Shown: positions 14,287 through 22,548 of the stretch, piece by piece | Numbering within the stretch: position 1 is the stretch's first letter | How the letters are laid out: every line of letters starts with the position of its first letter | Source of the DNA: JADFMN01 sp964529975 | Lineage (GTDB): Bacteria > Armatimonadota > Fimbriimonadia > Fimbriimonadales > Fimbriimonadaceae | Length of the DNA stretch: 45,710 nucleotides | Assembly: GCA_964529975.1 (NCBI GenBank) | Contig: CAZGXW010000015.1 | Coordinates: 1 to 45,710 of the forward strand | Reading direction: 5' to 3' | Position numbers and translations under genes: made by a program | The notes under the pieces: model-generated | What the model was told of the DNA's origin: nothing | Seen by the model: only the letters and a program-made list of their open reading frames with translations | The model's database searches: none

Positions 14287-15099
14287 GTGTCCCTCGTCGC
14301 GAGGTGGCTGGTGCAGTTCCTCCAGGACGAGTGCGCGCGAAAACGGGGCGTCGGACGTGCCGTTATCGGACTGAGTGGGGGAGTGGATTCGGCTGTCAGC
14401 GCGTTCCTTTGCGCCAGAGCGTTCGGTCCTGAGAACGTCACGTGCTTTCGGATGCCGTTTCGTCTGTCGTCGCCGGAGTCGTTGGAACACGCGCGACTCG
14501 TCGTCGATGCGCTCGGCGTCCAAGAACGGACTATCGACATCACGCCCATGGTCGATGGGTACGCGTCGCACCACGAAGGCGGCATGAACAGCGCGAGGCT
14601 TGGCAACGTGTGCGCGCGGTGTCGGACGGTCATCCTCTTCGACCAGTCCGCAAAACTCAGTGCGCTCCCCATCGGCACCGGCAACAAGACCGAGCGCTTC
14701 TTTGGATACTTCACTTGGCATGCGGACGACGCGCCGCCGATCAACCCGCTTGGAGACCTTTTCAAGACACAAGTCTGGGCACTTGCGAGAGAACTCGGCG
14801 TGCCGGAAGTGATCGTGAGCAAGCCGCCCACCGCCGACTTGGTCAAGGGCCAGACTGACGAGGGCGACTTTGGGATCTCTTTCGACAAGGCGGATCGCAT
14901 CCTGGTCCGGTTGCTCAGGGGCTGGCCCGAGGAGAAGATCGTCGAGGTCGGGTTCACCCTGGAGGAGGTCAGGCTCGTCCAGCGCAAGGTCTCCACGACC
15001 CACTGGAAGCGGCACATGCCGACCGTAGCAATGCTCAGCGACACCAGTGCGAACGAGTACTACCTGCGGCCCGTAGACTATCGTGGAGTAGAGAAATGA
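14287..15099 (+). CDS. nadE: NH3-dependent NAD+ synthetase, 5' end in the gap
   Basis: An enzyme of about 270 aa that amidates deamido-NAD with ATP and ammonia, the last step of NAD synthesis. The adenylation loop SGGVDSAVSAF lies at about 30-40. Further hallmarks are PIGTGNKTERFFGYFTWHAD and NPLGDLFKTQVWALARELG, then KPPTADLVKGQTDEGDFG. The first residues after the gap read IDVSLVARWLVQFL. The family normally has a few residues before this, so the real start probably lies in the missing sequence. GTG at 14287 is only the first start present. No glutaminase domain is seen. Its stop overlaps the acylphosphatase start (ATGA). Confidence 0.93.
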   Translation: MSLVARWLVQFLQDECARKRGVGRAVIGLSGGVDSAVSAFLCARAFGPENVTCFRMPFRLSSPESLEHARLVVDALGVQERTIDITPMVDGYASHHEGGMNSARLGNVCARCRTVILFDQSAKLSALPIGTGNKTERFFGYFTWHADDAPPINPLGDLFKTQVWALARELGVPEVIVSKPPTADLVKGQTDEGDFGISFDKADRILVRLLRGWPEEKIVEVGFTLEEVRLVQRKVSTTHWKRHMPTVAMLSDTSANEYYLRPVDYRGVEK

Positions 15100-15359
15100 C
15101 GGCTTTGAGATTCCGCGTCACCGGCCGCGTCCAAGGTGTGGGATTCCGGCACTATACGCAAGAGGTCGCCTGGAACATGGGCTTGGTCGGCGAGGTTTGG
15201 AACTCGCGGGACGGCTCCGTCGAAGGCGTGGTCCAGGGGGAGCGACTGGATGCGTTCCTGGCCGTACTGCGTAATGGCCCCGGCCATGTCGAAGACGTGA
15301 CTACGGAGCCGACGTCTCTAGGAGAGTTTGCCGAGTTCGGTATCGCCGTCACCCGTTAG
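15096..15359 (+). CDS. acyP: acylphosphatase
   Basis: An 87-aa enzyme that hydrolyses acyl phosphates. The active-site strand GRVQGVGFRHY supplies the catalytic Arg (about residue 18). VWNSRDGSVEGVVQG supplies the catalytic Asn (about residue 36). Length is normal for the family. It begins within the nadE stop codon, so the pair is translationally coupled. Its stop overlaps the stop of the convergent SIS gene by 4 nt. Confidence 0.95.
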   Translation: MTALRFRVTGRVQGVGFRHYTQEVAWNMGLVGEVWNSRDGSVEGVVQGERLDAFLAVLRNGPGHVEDVTTEPTSLGEFAEFGIAVTR

Positions 15360-16282
15360 CGGGTCTTCGTGACCTTTTTCAGGTGTCGAGGGGCGTCGGG
15401 GTCCAGTCCCCGCGTCCTTGCTGCCAGCAAAGCCAACCACTGGCCAAAGAGAGCGTCGTATATAGGTTGGCAAGGCTCGTTCGTCTGCGAGGGCGCCTGC
15501 AGAACCAAGCATCCAGCATCGGCCAAACCTTCCGGGGCTTCTCCGAACACGATCGCAGCGCTGCCGTGCCCTGCCAGCGCGCGCGGTCCGTGGGCGAAGT
15601 CGGCTGTTGAATACGCCTTGCAGGGCAAGAGCGCGCACTCCATGAGTTTCAATGCGGTCTCAAAGGCCGAAGCGAAACTGTAGCCGCGGGCGAGCGCGAA
15701 CAACGTTCCGGAACGAATCACCGCTCCGAGGGCGCCTTCGGCCTCGTCTCTGGCACGCTTGAGGTCGGCATCGGTCGGCAATTGCGGCTCAGGCAGGTTG
15801 CCCCCGAGCGCCCGCACGAGTTGGTAAAGCGCGAGGAGGGAGGCCGTATACGTCTTCGTCGCAGCAACCGAAGTCTCTTCGCCACAGTTCAAGAGCAGCG
15901 TGTGCTCAGCCTCCTTGGTCAAGCGAGAACCGGGCGTGTTCGTGATGGCAAGGGTCGCGTGCCCATGTTTGCGCAGATGTGCAAGGACCTCGCTGACGTC
16001 CGGCGCCTCGCCGCTCTGCGATATCCCCACGCACAGGCAGTTGGGATACTTGATGTCCGTCTTGTAGCGGGTGATCACGCTGGGTGCTGCGAGCGAGACG
16101 GGTATGCCCAGATGAACTTCGATCAGGTACCGGGCGTAATGAGCGGCGTTGTCCGACGAACCACGCGCCGCGAGCAGGACCATGTCGAACGACTTCCCGG
16201 CAAGCGCGCGCTCTAGGTCGTCAAAGTAGCGGCGAGCGTTCGCGGCCAGGACGGACGGCTGTTCCCGAATCTCGCTCTCCAT
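15356..16282 (-). CDS. SIS-domain sugar isomerase/deaminase-like protein (GlmS C-half type)
   Basis: A 308-aa protein with two SIS domains like the isomerase half of GlmS. The start MESEIREQPSVLAAN fits that family's opening. The first domain has LLAARGSSDNAAHYARYLIE and GISQSGEAPDVSEVL with AITNTPGSRL. The second has ARGYSFASAFETALKLMEC, then FAHGPRALAG. No glutaminase domain is present, so it is not GlmS itself. Related stand-alone proteins act on phosphorylated amino sugars (for example NagB-II/AgaS-like deaminases). The frame is open to 16426, but the extra N-terminus has no similarity and I reject it. Confidence 0.88.
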   Translation of the reverse strand: MESEIREQPSVLAANARRYFDDLERALAGKSFDMVLLAARGSSDNAAHYARYLIEVHLGIPVSLAAPSVITRYKTDIKYPNCLCVGISQSGEAPDVSEVLAHLRKHGHATLAITNTPGSRLTKEAEHTLLLNCGEETSVAATKTYTASLLALYQLVRALGGNLPEPQLPTDADLKRARDEAEGALGAVIRSGTLFALARGYSFASAFETALKLMECALLPCKAYSTADFAHGPRALAGHGSAAIVFGEAPEGLADAGCLVLQAPSQTNEPCQPIYDALFGQWLALLAARTRGLDPDAPRHLKKVTKTR

Positions 16283-16386
16283 CCTATGGCCCGGCTGCAC
16301 GGCACCATCGTACCTAGACGTCCGAGTTCCGGGTACGTTAGACAAGCAGGGCCTGAAGCCGTCCAAGGCGGAAAGGCGTCTGACAG

Positions 16387-17442
16387 GTGGCCATGCCGAT
16401 TCTCGCGACTCTGATACTGACGGCACTGTTCGACGAGCAGGCGCAGACGAAGCCCTATCGCGACAACGGGCTGGGTCTGATCTTCGACCACCCGACGGCT
16501 TGGACGGTCAAGAACGAGAAGTACTCGACCGACTTCCTCTTCCCGCTGGCAGACGGCTCGACGGCGACGGTGCAGGTGTTCCGCACGTCCTTCCGACAGC
16601 CCAAGTCCGATTGGCAGCAGATCCAGACCGACATCAACACCCAACTCAAGAGGCGCGTCGTTCGGCAATGGGAAGAGCAAATCCTCGGCGTGCCGTTGCT
16701 CATGACTCAGATCGAGTACAGCGACGGCGCAAGGGACCTCAACGTCCTCGTCGGACTGCTCTACACCGCCACAGCGGAGAAACTCAACTTCCGCCTCGTT
16801 TCGAGCAGCGGGGCGGCTCAAGAGGCCGAATCGGCCTGGAGGGCCGTCATGCTTTCCCTTCGGACCACAAACGGCGAACTGCCGGTTCCAGAGGATCCGA
16901 CGCGGCCACTGCCGAACCCGATTACAAGCGGGTCAGGGAAGCCAGTCACCACCCTCAAGCCCAACGAAGGGCCAGAAAGGCCGCTCCGGACCAAGAACAT
17001 CGCCACGATCAAGCGACTTAGCGTCGACCTTGCCGTGTACCTTCCCGAGGGTTGGACTGTCGAATCGAAGGAGGAGCGGTTGTTCCTCAGGCAGAGCGGC
17101 CTTAAGGGCGAGGTCGAACTGCAGGTCTATTCGGGCGGCAGGTCCGTCATCGAACCGACTCTCAAGGCCGCTGGACGCGAGACGCTATCGCAGTTCAACG
17201 TGGTCACAACGCGAGAAGACCAGCCCTTGACCGTCAATCGGGCAGCCTGTTCCATCGCGGGCACACTTAGGATCGGGACAGACAAACAGGGCGCGCCGCT
17301 CGTCGTCTGGCACGCTGTGGGGAACAACGAGACTTTCGTTTGGCGGTTCGATTACTTCGCCCGCTCTGAGAAAGACCTCGGCCAAGATCGAAAGGCCATC
17401 GAGCGCTTGCTCGACCAAACTGCCATCGAGATCGCGCGGTGA
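16387..17442 (+). CDS. exported protein with two repeated lipid/photosystem PsbP-like folds, unknown function
   Basis: A 351-aa protein with a hydrophobic start (MPILATLILTALF). Two similar halves follow, each opening with a segment typical of PsbP/DcrB-like domains: GLGLIFDHPTAWTVKNEKYS at about 27-46 and LAVYLPEGWTVESKEERLF at about 214-232. The halves are joined by a Pro-rich linker (PVPEDPTRPLPNPITSGSG). The fold assignment is by pattern only. Either GTG at 16387 or ATG at 16393 could be the start. It is the first gene of a tight operon with tsaB, murB and arsC; its stop overlaps the tsaB GTG. Confidence 0.7.
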   Translation: MAMPILATLILTALFDEQAQTKPYRDNGLGLIFDHPTAWTVKNEKYSTDFLFPLADGSTATVQVFRTSFRQPKSDWQQIQTDINTQLKRRVVRQWEEQILGVPLLMTQIEYSDGARDLNVLVGLLYTATAEKLNFRLVSSSGAAQEAESAWRAVMLSLRTTNGELPVPEDPTRPLPNPITSGSGKPVTTLKPNEGPERPLRTKNIATIKRLSVDLAVYLPEGWTVESKEERLFLRQSGLKGEVELQVYSGGRSVIEPTLKAAGRETLSQFNVVTTREDQPLTVNRAACSIAGTLRIGTDKQGAPLVVWHAVGNNETFVWRFDYFARSEKDLGQDRKAIERLLDQTAIEIAR

Positions 17443-17987
17443 CGGTTGTCTTTTCGAGTTCGAGCCCTATCGCCTCGGTCGCACTGTTCCATGGGTCAGA
17501 ACTCAGTGGTTCTGCCGAAGAGGAATCAAAGAACCAGGCGAGCCGCGCCATCCTCTTTCACCTCGAGCGATTGCTGAAGGAAAGTGGGGCAGTCTTGTCG
17601 GACGTCCACCTCTTTGCCGCAGATCTTGGACCGGGAAGTTTTACAGGCGTGAAGGTCGCCGTGACTCTGGCCAAATCGTTCGGGTTCGCGCTGAGAAGGC
17701 CGTGCGCCGGATTCACGGCGTTCGATCTCGTTGACCCTGGCCGTGTGGTCGCACTGCCGAGTCGTCGGGGCGAGTGGTACGTGCGCGTGCCCGGCGAGAC
17801 TGCACAGGTTTCCAGCGAAGTCCCTGAGGGTGCAATCGTGGACTCAATGCCTCTAGCAACGAACGCAGGCCCGCTCCTTGCAGGCGTCCGTTCGGTCGAT
17901 CCCGCCCTGCTGGTTCCGCTGTACGTGGCCGAGCCGAGCATCAGCGTGCCCAAAGACCCGCGCGTGACGGGAGGCAAACATGGTTGA
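17439..17987 (+). CDS. tsaB: tRNA t6A-modification subunit TsaB
   Basis: A 182-aa protein of the TsaB/YeaZ family, the scaffold partner of TsaD in forming threonylcarbamoyl-A37 on ANN-decoding tRNAs. The hallmark LGPGSFTGVKVAVTLAKSFG is intact (about residues 66-85), and the ASKHA-like start VVFSSSSPIASVALF is present. It is shorter than E. coli TsaB (about 230 aa), with a reduced C-terminal half. The start is GTG at 17439, overlapping the previous stop. It overlaps murB by 8 nt. Confidence 0.9.
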   Translation: MTVVFSSSSPIASVALFHGSELSGSAEEESKNQASRAILFHLERLLKESGAVLSDVHLFAADLGPGSFTGVKVAVTLAKSFGFALRRPCAGFTAFDLVDPGRVVALPSRRGEWYVRVPGETAQVSSEVPEGAIVDSMPLATNAGPLLAGVRSVDPALLVPLYVAEPSISVPKDPRVTGGKHG

Positions 17988-18927
17988 ACAGGGCGTAAGC
18001 CTCGCCCCATACACGACGCTCAAGGCTGGAGGGCACGCAGAGCAGTTCGCGCGGGCTCGCACGGCCGATCAACTGGCCGAACTCACGTCAAGTGCGCAGA
18101 AGAGCGGGCAGCACACGACCGTTCTGGGTTCAGGCAGCAACGTGTTACCAAGCGACAAGGGAGTCCGTGGTCTCGTCATCATCAACCTCGCCAACACGAT
18201 CGACGTCCATCCCGACGGGACGGTCGTCGCGGATTGTGGCTGCGCGTTCCAAGACCTATTCCTCAAGACCGTCCAGGCTGGCCTGAAGGGCCTCGAGTTC
18301 GCAGTCGGCATTCCGGGAACCCTTGGCGGTGCGTTCGTCAGCAACGCCGGCGCCTACAGGAGCAACGTCTCCGAGTTCCTGGTGGAGATCGAAGTCGTTT
18401 TCCAGGGCGAGCGCAGGTGGGTCGAGCCGTCATTCATGGAGTTCTCCTACCGCGACTCGCTCCTGCGCAGGCCAAACCCTCCCCAATGCGCCCTGGTGCG
18501 AGCGAAGATGCGGCTTCCGCACGGTGACATGAAGGCATCTTACGACGAGGCCCGCGAGTACCAGCGCCAACGGATCGGCAAGCAGCCAGCACCAGCCAGT
18601 GCCGGAAGTTTCTTTAAGAACGTGTTAGACAAGCCGCTCGCTGAGTCGCTCGACACCCTTCCGCCACGTATGAAAGAGGCGGGTGTCGTCCCCGCAGGCT
18701 ATCTGATCGAAGCGGTCGGCCTTCGGGGATTCCGCCACGAGAACGCCATGATTGCGACCCGCCACGCCAACTTCCTCCTCAACGTCGGCGGGGCGAAGGC
18801 GAGTGCGATTCGGGATCTTGCCGAGCACGCCAAGCGCGTCGTGTTCGACCGGTTCGGGGTCACCCTTGAAGAAGAAGTGCTCTACCTCGGAGACTGGTCA
18901 GGCTACCAACCCAAGAAACTCGCCTAG
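17980..18927 (+). CDS. murB: UDP-N-acetylenolpyruvoylglucosamine reductase (type II)
   Basis: A 315-aa FAD enzyme that reduces UDP-GlcNAc-enolpyruvate to UDP-MurNAc in cytosolic peptidoglycan synthesis. It shows the FAD-binding opening LAPYTTLKAGGHAEQF, the glycine loop VLGSGSN, the block FAVGIPGTLGGAFVSNAGAY, the catalytic Arg in FSYRDSLLR, the catalytic Ser in SAGSFFKN, and the late Glu in LEEEVLYLG. The absence of the type I insertion fits the type II enzyme. It overlaps tsaB by 8 nt and abuts arsC directly. Confidence 0.96.
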   Translation: MVEQGVSLAPYTTLKAGGHAEQFARARTADQLAELTSSAQKSGQHTTVLGSGSNVLPSDKGVRGLVIINLANTIDVHPDGTVVADCGCAFQDLFLKTVQAGLKGLEFAVGIPGTLGGAFVSNAGAYRSNVSEFLVEIEVVFQGERRWVEPSFMEFSYRDSLLRRPNPPQCALVRAKMRLPHGDMKASYDEAREYQRQRIGKQPAPASAGSFFKNVLDKPLAESLDTLPPRMKEAGVVPAGYLIEAVGLRGFRHENAMIATRHANFLLNVGGAKASAIRDLAEHAKRVVFDRFGVTLEEEVLYLGDWSGYQPKKLA

Positions 18928-19326
18928 ATGAAACCCAGCATCGTCTTTGTGTGCGTCGAGAACTCGAACCGCTCTCAGATGGCCGAGGGGTTCGCCCAAC
19001 ACCACGGAGGAGACCAAGTCGCCGCCTATAGCGCCGGGTCTCGACCGAGCGGACGCGTGAACCCGACGGCTATCCAAGCGATGGCAGAGAAGGGAATCGA
19101 CATCGCGAACAACGCTAGCAAGTCCCTTGAAGACCTGCCAAAAGTGACTTGGGACTGGATCGTAACCATGGGGTGCGGCGACTCTTGTCCGCACTTGCCC
19201 GCTAAGAATCGCGCCGACTGGGACCTTGTCGACCCAAAAACGTTGCCCTACGAAGGCTTCAAAGAGATTCGCGACGACATCGAGCGCCGCGTCGTCGAAC
19301 TGCTAGCCTCACTCGATCTCGAGTGA
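18928..19326 (+). CDS. arsC: arsenate reductase / low-molecular-weight phosphatase-fold protein
   Basis: A 132-aa protein of the thioredoxin-coupled ArsC type. The CX5R loop is CVENSNRSQMAEG (Cys9, Arg15). A later pair of cysteines in MGCGDSCPHLP (about residues 81-86) fits the redox cysteines of this ArsC branch. WDLVDPKTLPYEGFKEIRDDI is the usual C-terminal block. It starts on the base after the murB stop. No other ars genes are nearby, so the role could be general detoxification or phosphatase activity. It overlaps the convergent J-like gene by 18 nt. Confidence 0.88.
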   Translation: MKPSIVFVCVENSNRSQMAEGFAQHHGGDQVAAYSAGSRPSGRVNPTAIQAMAEKGIDIANNASKSLEDLPKVTWDWIVTMGCGDSCPHLPAKNRADWDLVDPKTLPYEGFKEIRDDIERRVVELLASLDLE

Positions 19327-19731
19327 GCCAAACCGTTTCTGGGCGTCGGACATGTCCTCAGTCAGGATGCGATATGCCCAGTGGGCTTTGCGATAGACGT
19401 CCTTTGCCTGTGCCTGCTCCATCGATCCCTCGGGGAAGTTTGAAGGGTCGCTCCGTCGACTGATCTTCACGAACGCGTGGCGGATCTCAGTGAAACTCGC
19501 GCCTTCCTTCAGGTCGAGGATCTGGAGAGCCGCCTGCGGGCGCGTCGTGCCCTCGGGCACGTAGATCACTGTCTTGTCCGGGCTCTCTTCGACAGGCTTC
19601 TCCCCCTGGGGTGCGTCGATCGGCTTGTCGAGTTCGCGAAGCGCGTCCAGCCGCTCCCACTCCTTCAGCCGGTCCCACTCGCGGTTGATGTACCCACGCA
19701 GGAGGTTGTAGGCGCGCCGGCCAGTGCTCAT
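19309..19731 (-). CDS. degenerate J-domain protein without HPD
   Basis: A 140-aa protein. Its second half (about residues 72-130) has the helix pattern of a J domain: FTEIRHAFVKISRRSDPSNF, AKDVYRKAHWAYRILTEDMS and DAQKRFGS. The HPD tripeptide needed to stimulate DnaK is replaced by SDP, so it is unlikely to be a DnaK cochaperone. The first half is charged with no recognised domain. It is the last gene of the minus-strand operon and starts inside the stop of the coiled-coil gene (ATGA). Confidence 0.68.
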   Translation of the reverse strand: MSTGRRAYNLLRGYINREWDRLKEWERLDALRELDKPIDAPQGEKPVEESPDKTVIYVPEGTTRPQAALQILDLKEGASFTEIRHAFVKISRRSDPSNFPEGSMEQAQAKDVYRKAHWAYRILTEDMSDAQKRFGSLEIE

Positions 19732-20423
19732 CGAACTTGCTCCATAGTCTGCTCGGCCTCTTCGAGCGAGGTCGAGAGCGATTTCAGCCGACCAACCATA
19801 CCTCTCAGGCCCTCGGGATCAAGGTCATCTTGCCCGTCACCGATCGCTGCCGCTGTCAGTTGTGCCTTGATGGCGAGCAACGCCGTCTCCGAGTCGCGCA
19901 GCATGCCCTGGGCCACGGCGATCCCTGCCTCCGCCTTTTTCAAATGTTCGACTTCGCTCTTCCGCACTTCGAGGGCCAAGTTGAGGGAGTCCTTCTCCGG
20001 AAGCGAGTCCGAGACCTTGAGCCGGGATTCGAGTTTCGCCACCTCTTGCTCAGAAGCCTTCAGCCCCTTGGCGATCTTTCTCAGGTCGTCGATCGTGTCC
20101 ACGATTGATCCAGCGCGAACGATCAAGGCATCAGCCTCGACCAGTGTCTCGTTCCCGATGACCTTCACCGTCGGATTGTCCGTGTTCTTGTCGACGATCC
20201 CCTTGATCTCGTCTCGGAGCCTCTTTAGGGGCCTTAGGTGCGCGCGCCCCTCGGCGCTGATCTCGCTGGAGTGCCTTTCGCCGTCCTTGCGGATCGACGT
20301 TACGGCAACGGTGCCGATCCAGAGTGCCGCGCCAGTCACTGTCAAGGCGGGCTGGCGCAAGAACAGGCCGATCACAGCGACCGCGATCGCCACCAAGGAG
20401 ACCGGGCCAAAAAACCTGCTCAT
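19728..20423 (-). CDS. membrane-anchored coiled-coil protein
   Basis: A 231-aa protein with two N-terminal membrane segments (about residues 5-22 and 25-42: LVAIAVAVIGLFL and LTVTGAALWIGTVAV). About 180 mostly helical, charged residues follow with heptad-like spacing, for example DDLRKIAKGLKASEQEVAKL and EVRKSEVEHLKKAEAGIAVA. No enzyme motif is seen. Overlaps with its neighbours on both sides (ATGA) tie it to the operon. A scaffold or envelope role is a guess from architecture only. Confidence 0.68.
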   Translation of the reverse strand: MSRFFGPVSLVAIAVAVIGLFLRQPALTVTGAALWIGTVAVTSIRKDGERHSSEISAEGRAHLRPLKRLRDEIKGIVDKNTDNPTVKVIGNETLVEADALIVRAGSIVDTIDDLRKIAKGLKASEQEVAKLESRLKVSDSLPEKDSLNLALEVRKSEVEHLKKAEAGIAVAQGMLRDSETALLAIKAQLTAAAIGDGQDDLDPEGLRGMVGRLKSLSTSLEEAEQTMEQVR

Positions 20424-21295
20424 AGTCTGATGCGGGCCGTCAATCCAAAGTCTTGCCAGTGCAGCCCACTAAACCGTACGAACGGCTCCCAAACTACGTT
20501 GTTGCTCACGGGGACCTCGATGAATGCGCGGTACCAGTCCTGCCGATCGCTCCATGACCGCGACCAAGCCAAGACTGTGACAAAGTTCGTTCCTTTGGTC
20601 GTGAAACGGTACCGAAGGTCAGAGAGGTTCATGTCCTCGTCGAGCGAGGTCTGGCCGTCCGTCAGCAACACCCACTCGGCCTCCAGGACGCCGCCGGCCC
20701 AACCGTACTTGGTGTCGAGTCCAATGGCCTTGTGGTAGCCCCGACCTCGTCCCGGCGCGTCTTCTGGCCTACGGAACTGCGCCAACGAACTGCCTTGGAT
20801 CGCAATGTTGTCCCCGACGGCGATGCTCACGCCGAGATCGCCGCCAAACCGCGCGACTGCAGCCTGCGTGTACCCGTCTACGTTGCCGCTCACGGCGAAC
20901 GACACCGGCACCGCTCCCAGCAGGAGCGGCGAATCGTACCGCAGTGCGGGCACCGACTCCTTCATGATGTTCTGCTGACCGAAGGGAAGATACTGCTTAC
21001 CAAGCCGCCAGATGCCTCGAGACTCGATGTAAGCCTCGTCGATCGTGTCCCTTTCACCATCGTTGTCGATCTTCTCGAGACGCTGGGTGACTTTCACGAT
21101 GTGCCCTGTCTCCAGCACGATGTGGAAGCCGATAACGCTGTACTGCCCGTGAGGGTCGTACCAGCGGATCCTGTTCTCCTGTTTGGTCTCCACAAACCAC
21201 GTCGGTCGCAAGTCGGCAAAGATCGCGACTTGAGGGGTCTGGGCGAAGACGCACGCCGCCGGAAAGGTCAGGAGGGTCAGAGCGAGGGTTTTCAA
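20420..21295 (-). CDS. outer-membrane beta-barrel/porin-like protein
   Basis: A 291-aa protein with a clear signal peptide (MKTLALTLLTFPAACVFA, then QTPQ). After it come alternating strands rich in aromatics, such as GFHIVLETGHIVKVTQRL, and charged tyrosine-rich turns. It ends in a strand with aromatic residues (HWQDFGLTARIRL), as expected for a small porin. SRGIWRLGKQYLPFGQQN resembles porin segments of the phosphate-selective type. It overlaps hisS upstream and the coiled-coil gene downstream by 4 nt each. The transported solute is unknown. Confidence 0.72.
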   Translation of the reverse strand: MKTLALTLLTFPAACVFAQTPQVAIFADLRPTWFVETKQENRIRWYDPHGQYSVIGFHIVLETGHIVKVTQRLEKIDNDGERDTIDEAYIESRGIWRLGKQYLPFGQQNIMKESVPALRYDSPLLLGAVPVSFAVSGNVDGYTQAAVARFGGDLGVSIAVGDNIAIQGSSLAQFRRPEDAPGRGRGYHKAIGLDTKYGWAGGVLEAEWVLLTDGQTSLDEDMNLSDLRYRFTTKGTNFVTVLAWSRSWSDRQDWYRAFIEVPVSNNVVWEPFVRFSGLHWQDFGLTARIRL

Positions 21296-22548
21296 GGCGC
21301 GAGTTCCTTCAGCAAGACGTCTTGAGGCACGGTCCGTTGCGTCCCGTCATGCAGGTTCTTAAGCGTCGCAGCCCCTGCGGCCAATTCGTCGTCTCCGAGG
21401 ATCACCGCGGTCTTCGCTCCGCTTCGATCGGCCTGCTTCATCTGCTGCTTTAGGCCTTTGCCATCGACGTCGGTCATGACGGCAAGGCCATGTGACCGAA
21501 GCGTTCGGGCAAGACGAGAGACCTCGTGCACCGCTGCCTCGCTCGCCGAGACCAAGAAGACCGGTGTCTGCGCAGTAGGGACCGTGGAACCCTCTTGCTC
21601 CATCACCATGAGCGCGCGCTCGATTCCCATCGCGACGCCGACGCTCGGGGTGTCCGGGCCACCAAGTTCCTTGACCAGCCAGTCGTACCGCCCGCCACCG
21701 CACAGCGCGTTTTGCGACCCAAGCCCCTCGCTCTGAACCTCGAACACGGTGTCGGTGTAATAGTCCAATCCGCGCACAAGACCAGGCCGGACCTCGTAGG
21801 TCACGCCTGCGTCATCGATGTGCCGTTTGACTTGGTCAAAGTGCGCGCGGCTCTCGTCGCTCAAGAAGTCCAACACGGTCGGAACCCCCTGTAACGCCGT
21901 CTGGAGGTCCGGGTCCTTGGTGTCCAAGAGCCGCAAAGGATTCTTGTGAGCCTTGGCTTTGACCTCTTCGCTTTGGTCAGCGAGCCACGTACCTATGTGT
22001 GCCAAGACTGCTTCGCCGTACTTCTCCCGGGCCTCGCCGCGTCCGATGCAGTTCAATACGACGCTGACCTTCTTCAATCCCAGGGCCAGATAGAACGCGA
22101 CCGTAGCCTCGATCACTTCGGCATCTGCCGCGGGAGAGTGCGACCCGATCAGTTCGAGTCCGACCTGGTGCGCCTGGCGAAAACGCCCCTTCTGCGGGCG
22201 CTCGTAACGAAAGATCGGCGTGCAGTACCACAGTCGCGTGGTGTGCCCTGGCTGGCCCAAGGAGTGCTCGATGTACGCCCTCACGGCAGGGGCGGTCTCC
22301 TCTGGCTTCAACGTGATCGAGCGGTCGCCTCGATCGGTAAAGGTGTACATCTCCTTGGAAACGATGTCGCTCGTCTCACCGCTCGAACGCACGAAAAGGT
22401 CGGTGTCCTCGAAGATCGGCGTCCTGATCTCCTGATAGCCGTAAAGAGACGCAATTCGGGCGAACGTGCTCTCGACGAACTGCCAGGCGGGCGCCTGTGA
22501 AGGGAGCACGTCGTGCGTCCCTCGCGGGGCCTGATACTTCTTCGACAT
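21292..22548 (-). CDS. hisS: histidyl-tRNA synthetase
   Basis: A 418-aa class II synthetase that charges tRNA-His. Motif 1 region: PRGTHDVLPSQAPAWQFVE. Motif 2: PQKGRFRQAHQVGLELIG. The histidine-specific motif VRGLDYYTDTVFEV and the motif 3 region GVAMGIERAL are intact. The C-terminal anticodon domain begins near residue 320. The ATG overlaps the aldolase stop in TAATG, so translation is coupled. It is the central gene of the flhA-to-J-like operon. Confidence 0.97.
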   Translation of the reverse strand: MSKKYQAPRGTHDVLPSQAPAWQFVESTFARIASLYGYQEIRTPIFEDTDLFVRSSGETSDIVSKEMYTFTDRGDRSITLKPEETAPAVRAYIEHSLGQPGHTTRLWYCTPIFRYERPQKGRFRQAHQVGLELIGSHSPAADAEVIEATVAFYLALGLKKVSVVLNCIGRGEAREKYGEAVLAHIGTWLADQSEEVKAKAHKNPLRLLDTKDPDLQTALQGVPTVLDFLSDESRAHFDQVKRHIDDAGVTYEVRPGLVRGLDYYTDTVFEVQSEGLGSQNALCGGGRYDWLVKELGGPDTPSVGVAMGIERALMVMEQEGSTVPTAQTPVFLVSASEAAVHEVSRLARTLRSHGLAVMTDVDGKGLKQQMKQADRSGAKTAVILGDDELAAGAATLKNLHDGTQRTVPQDVLLKELAP

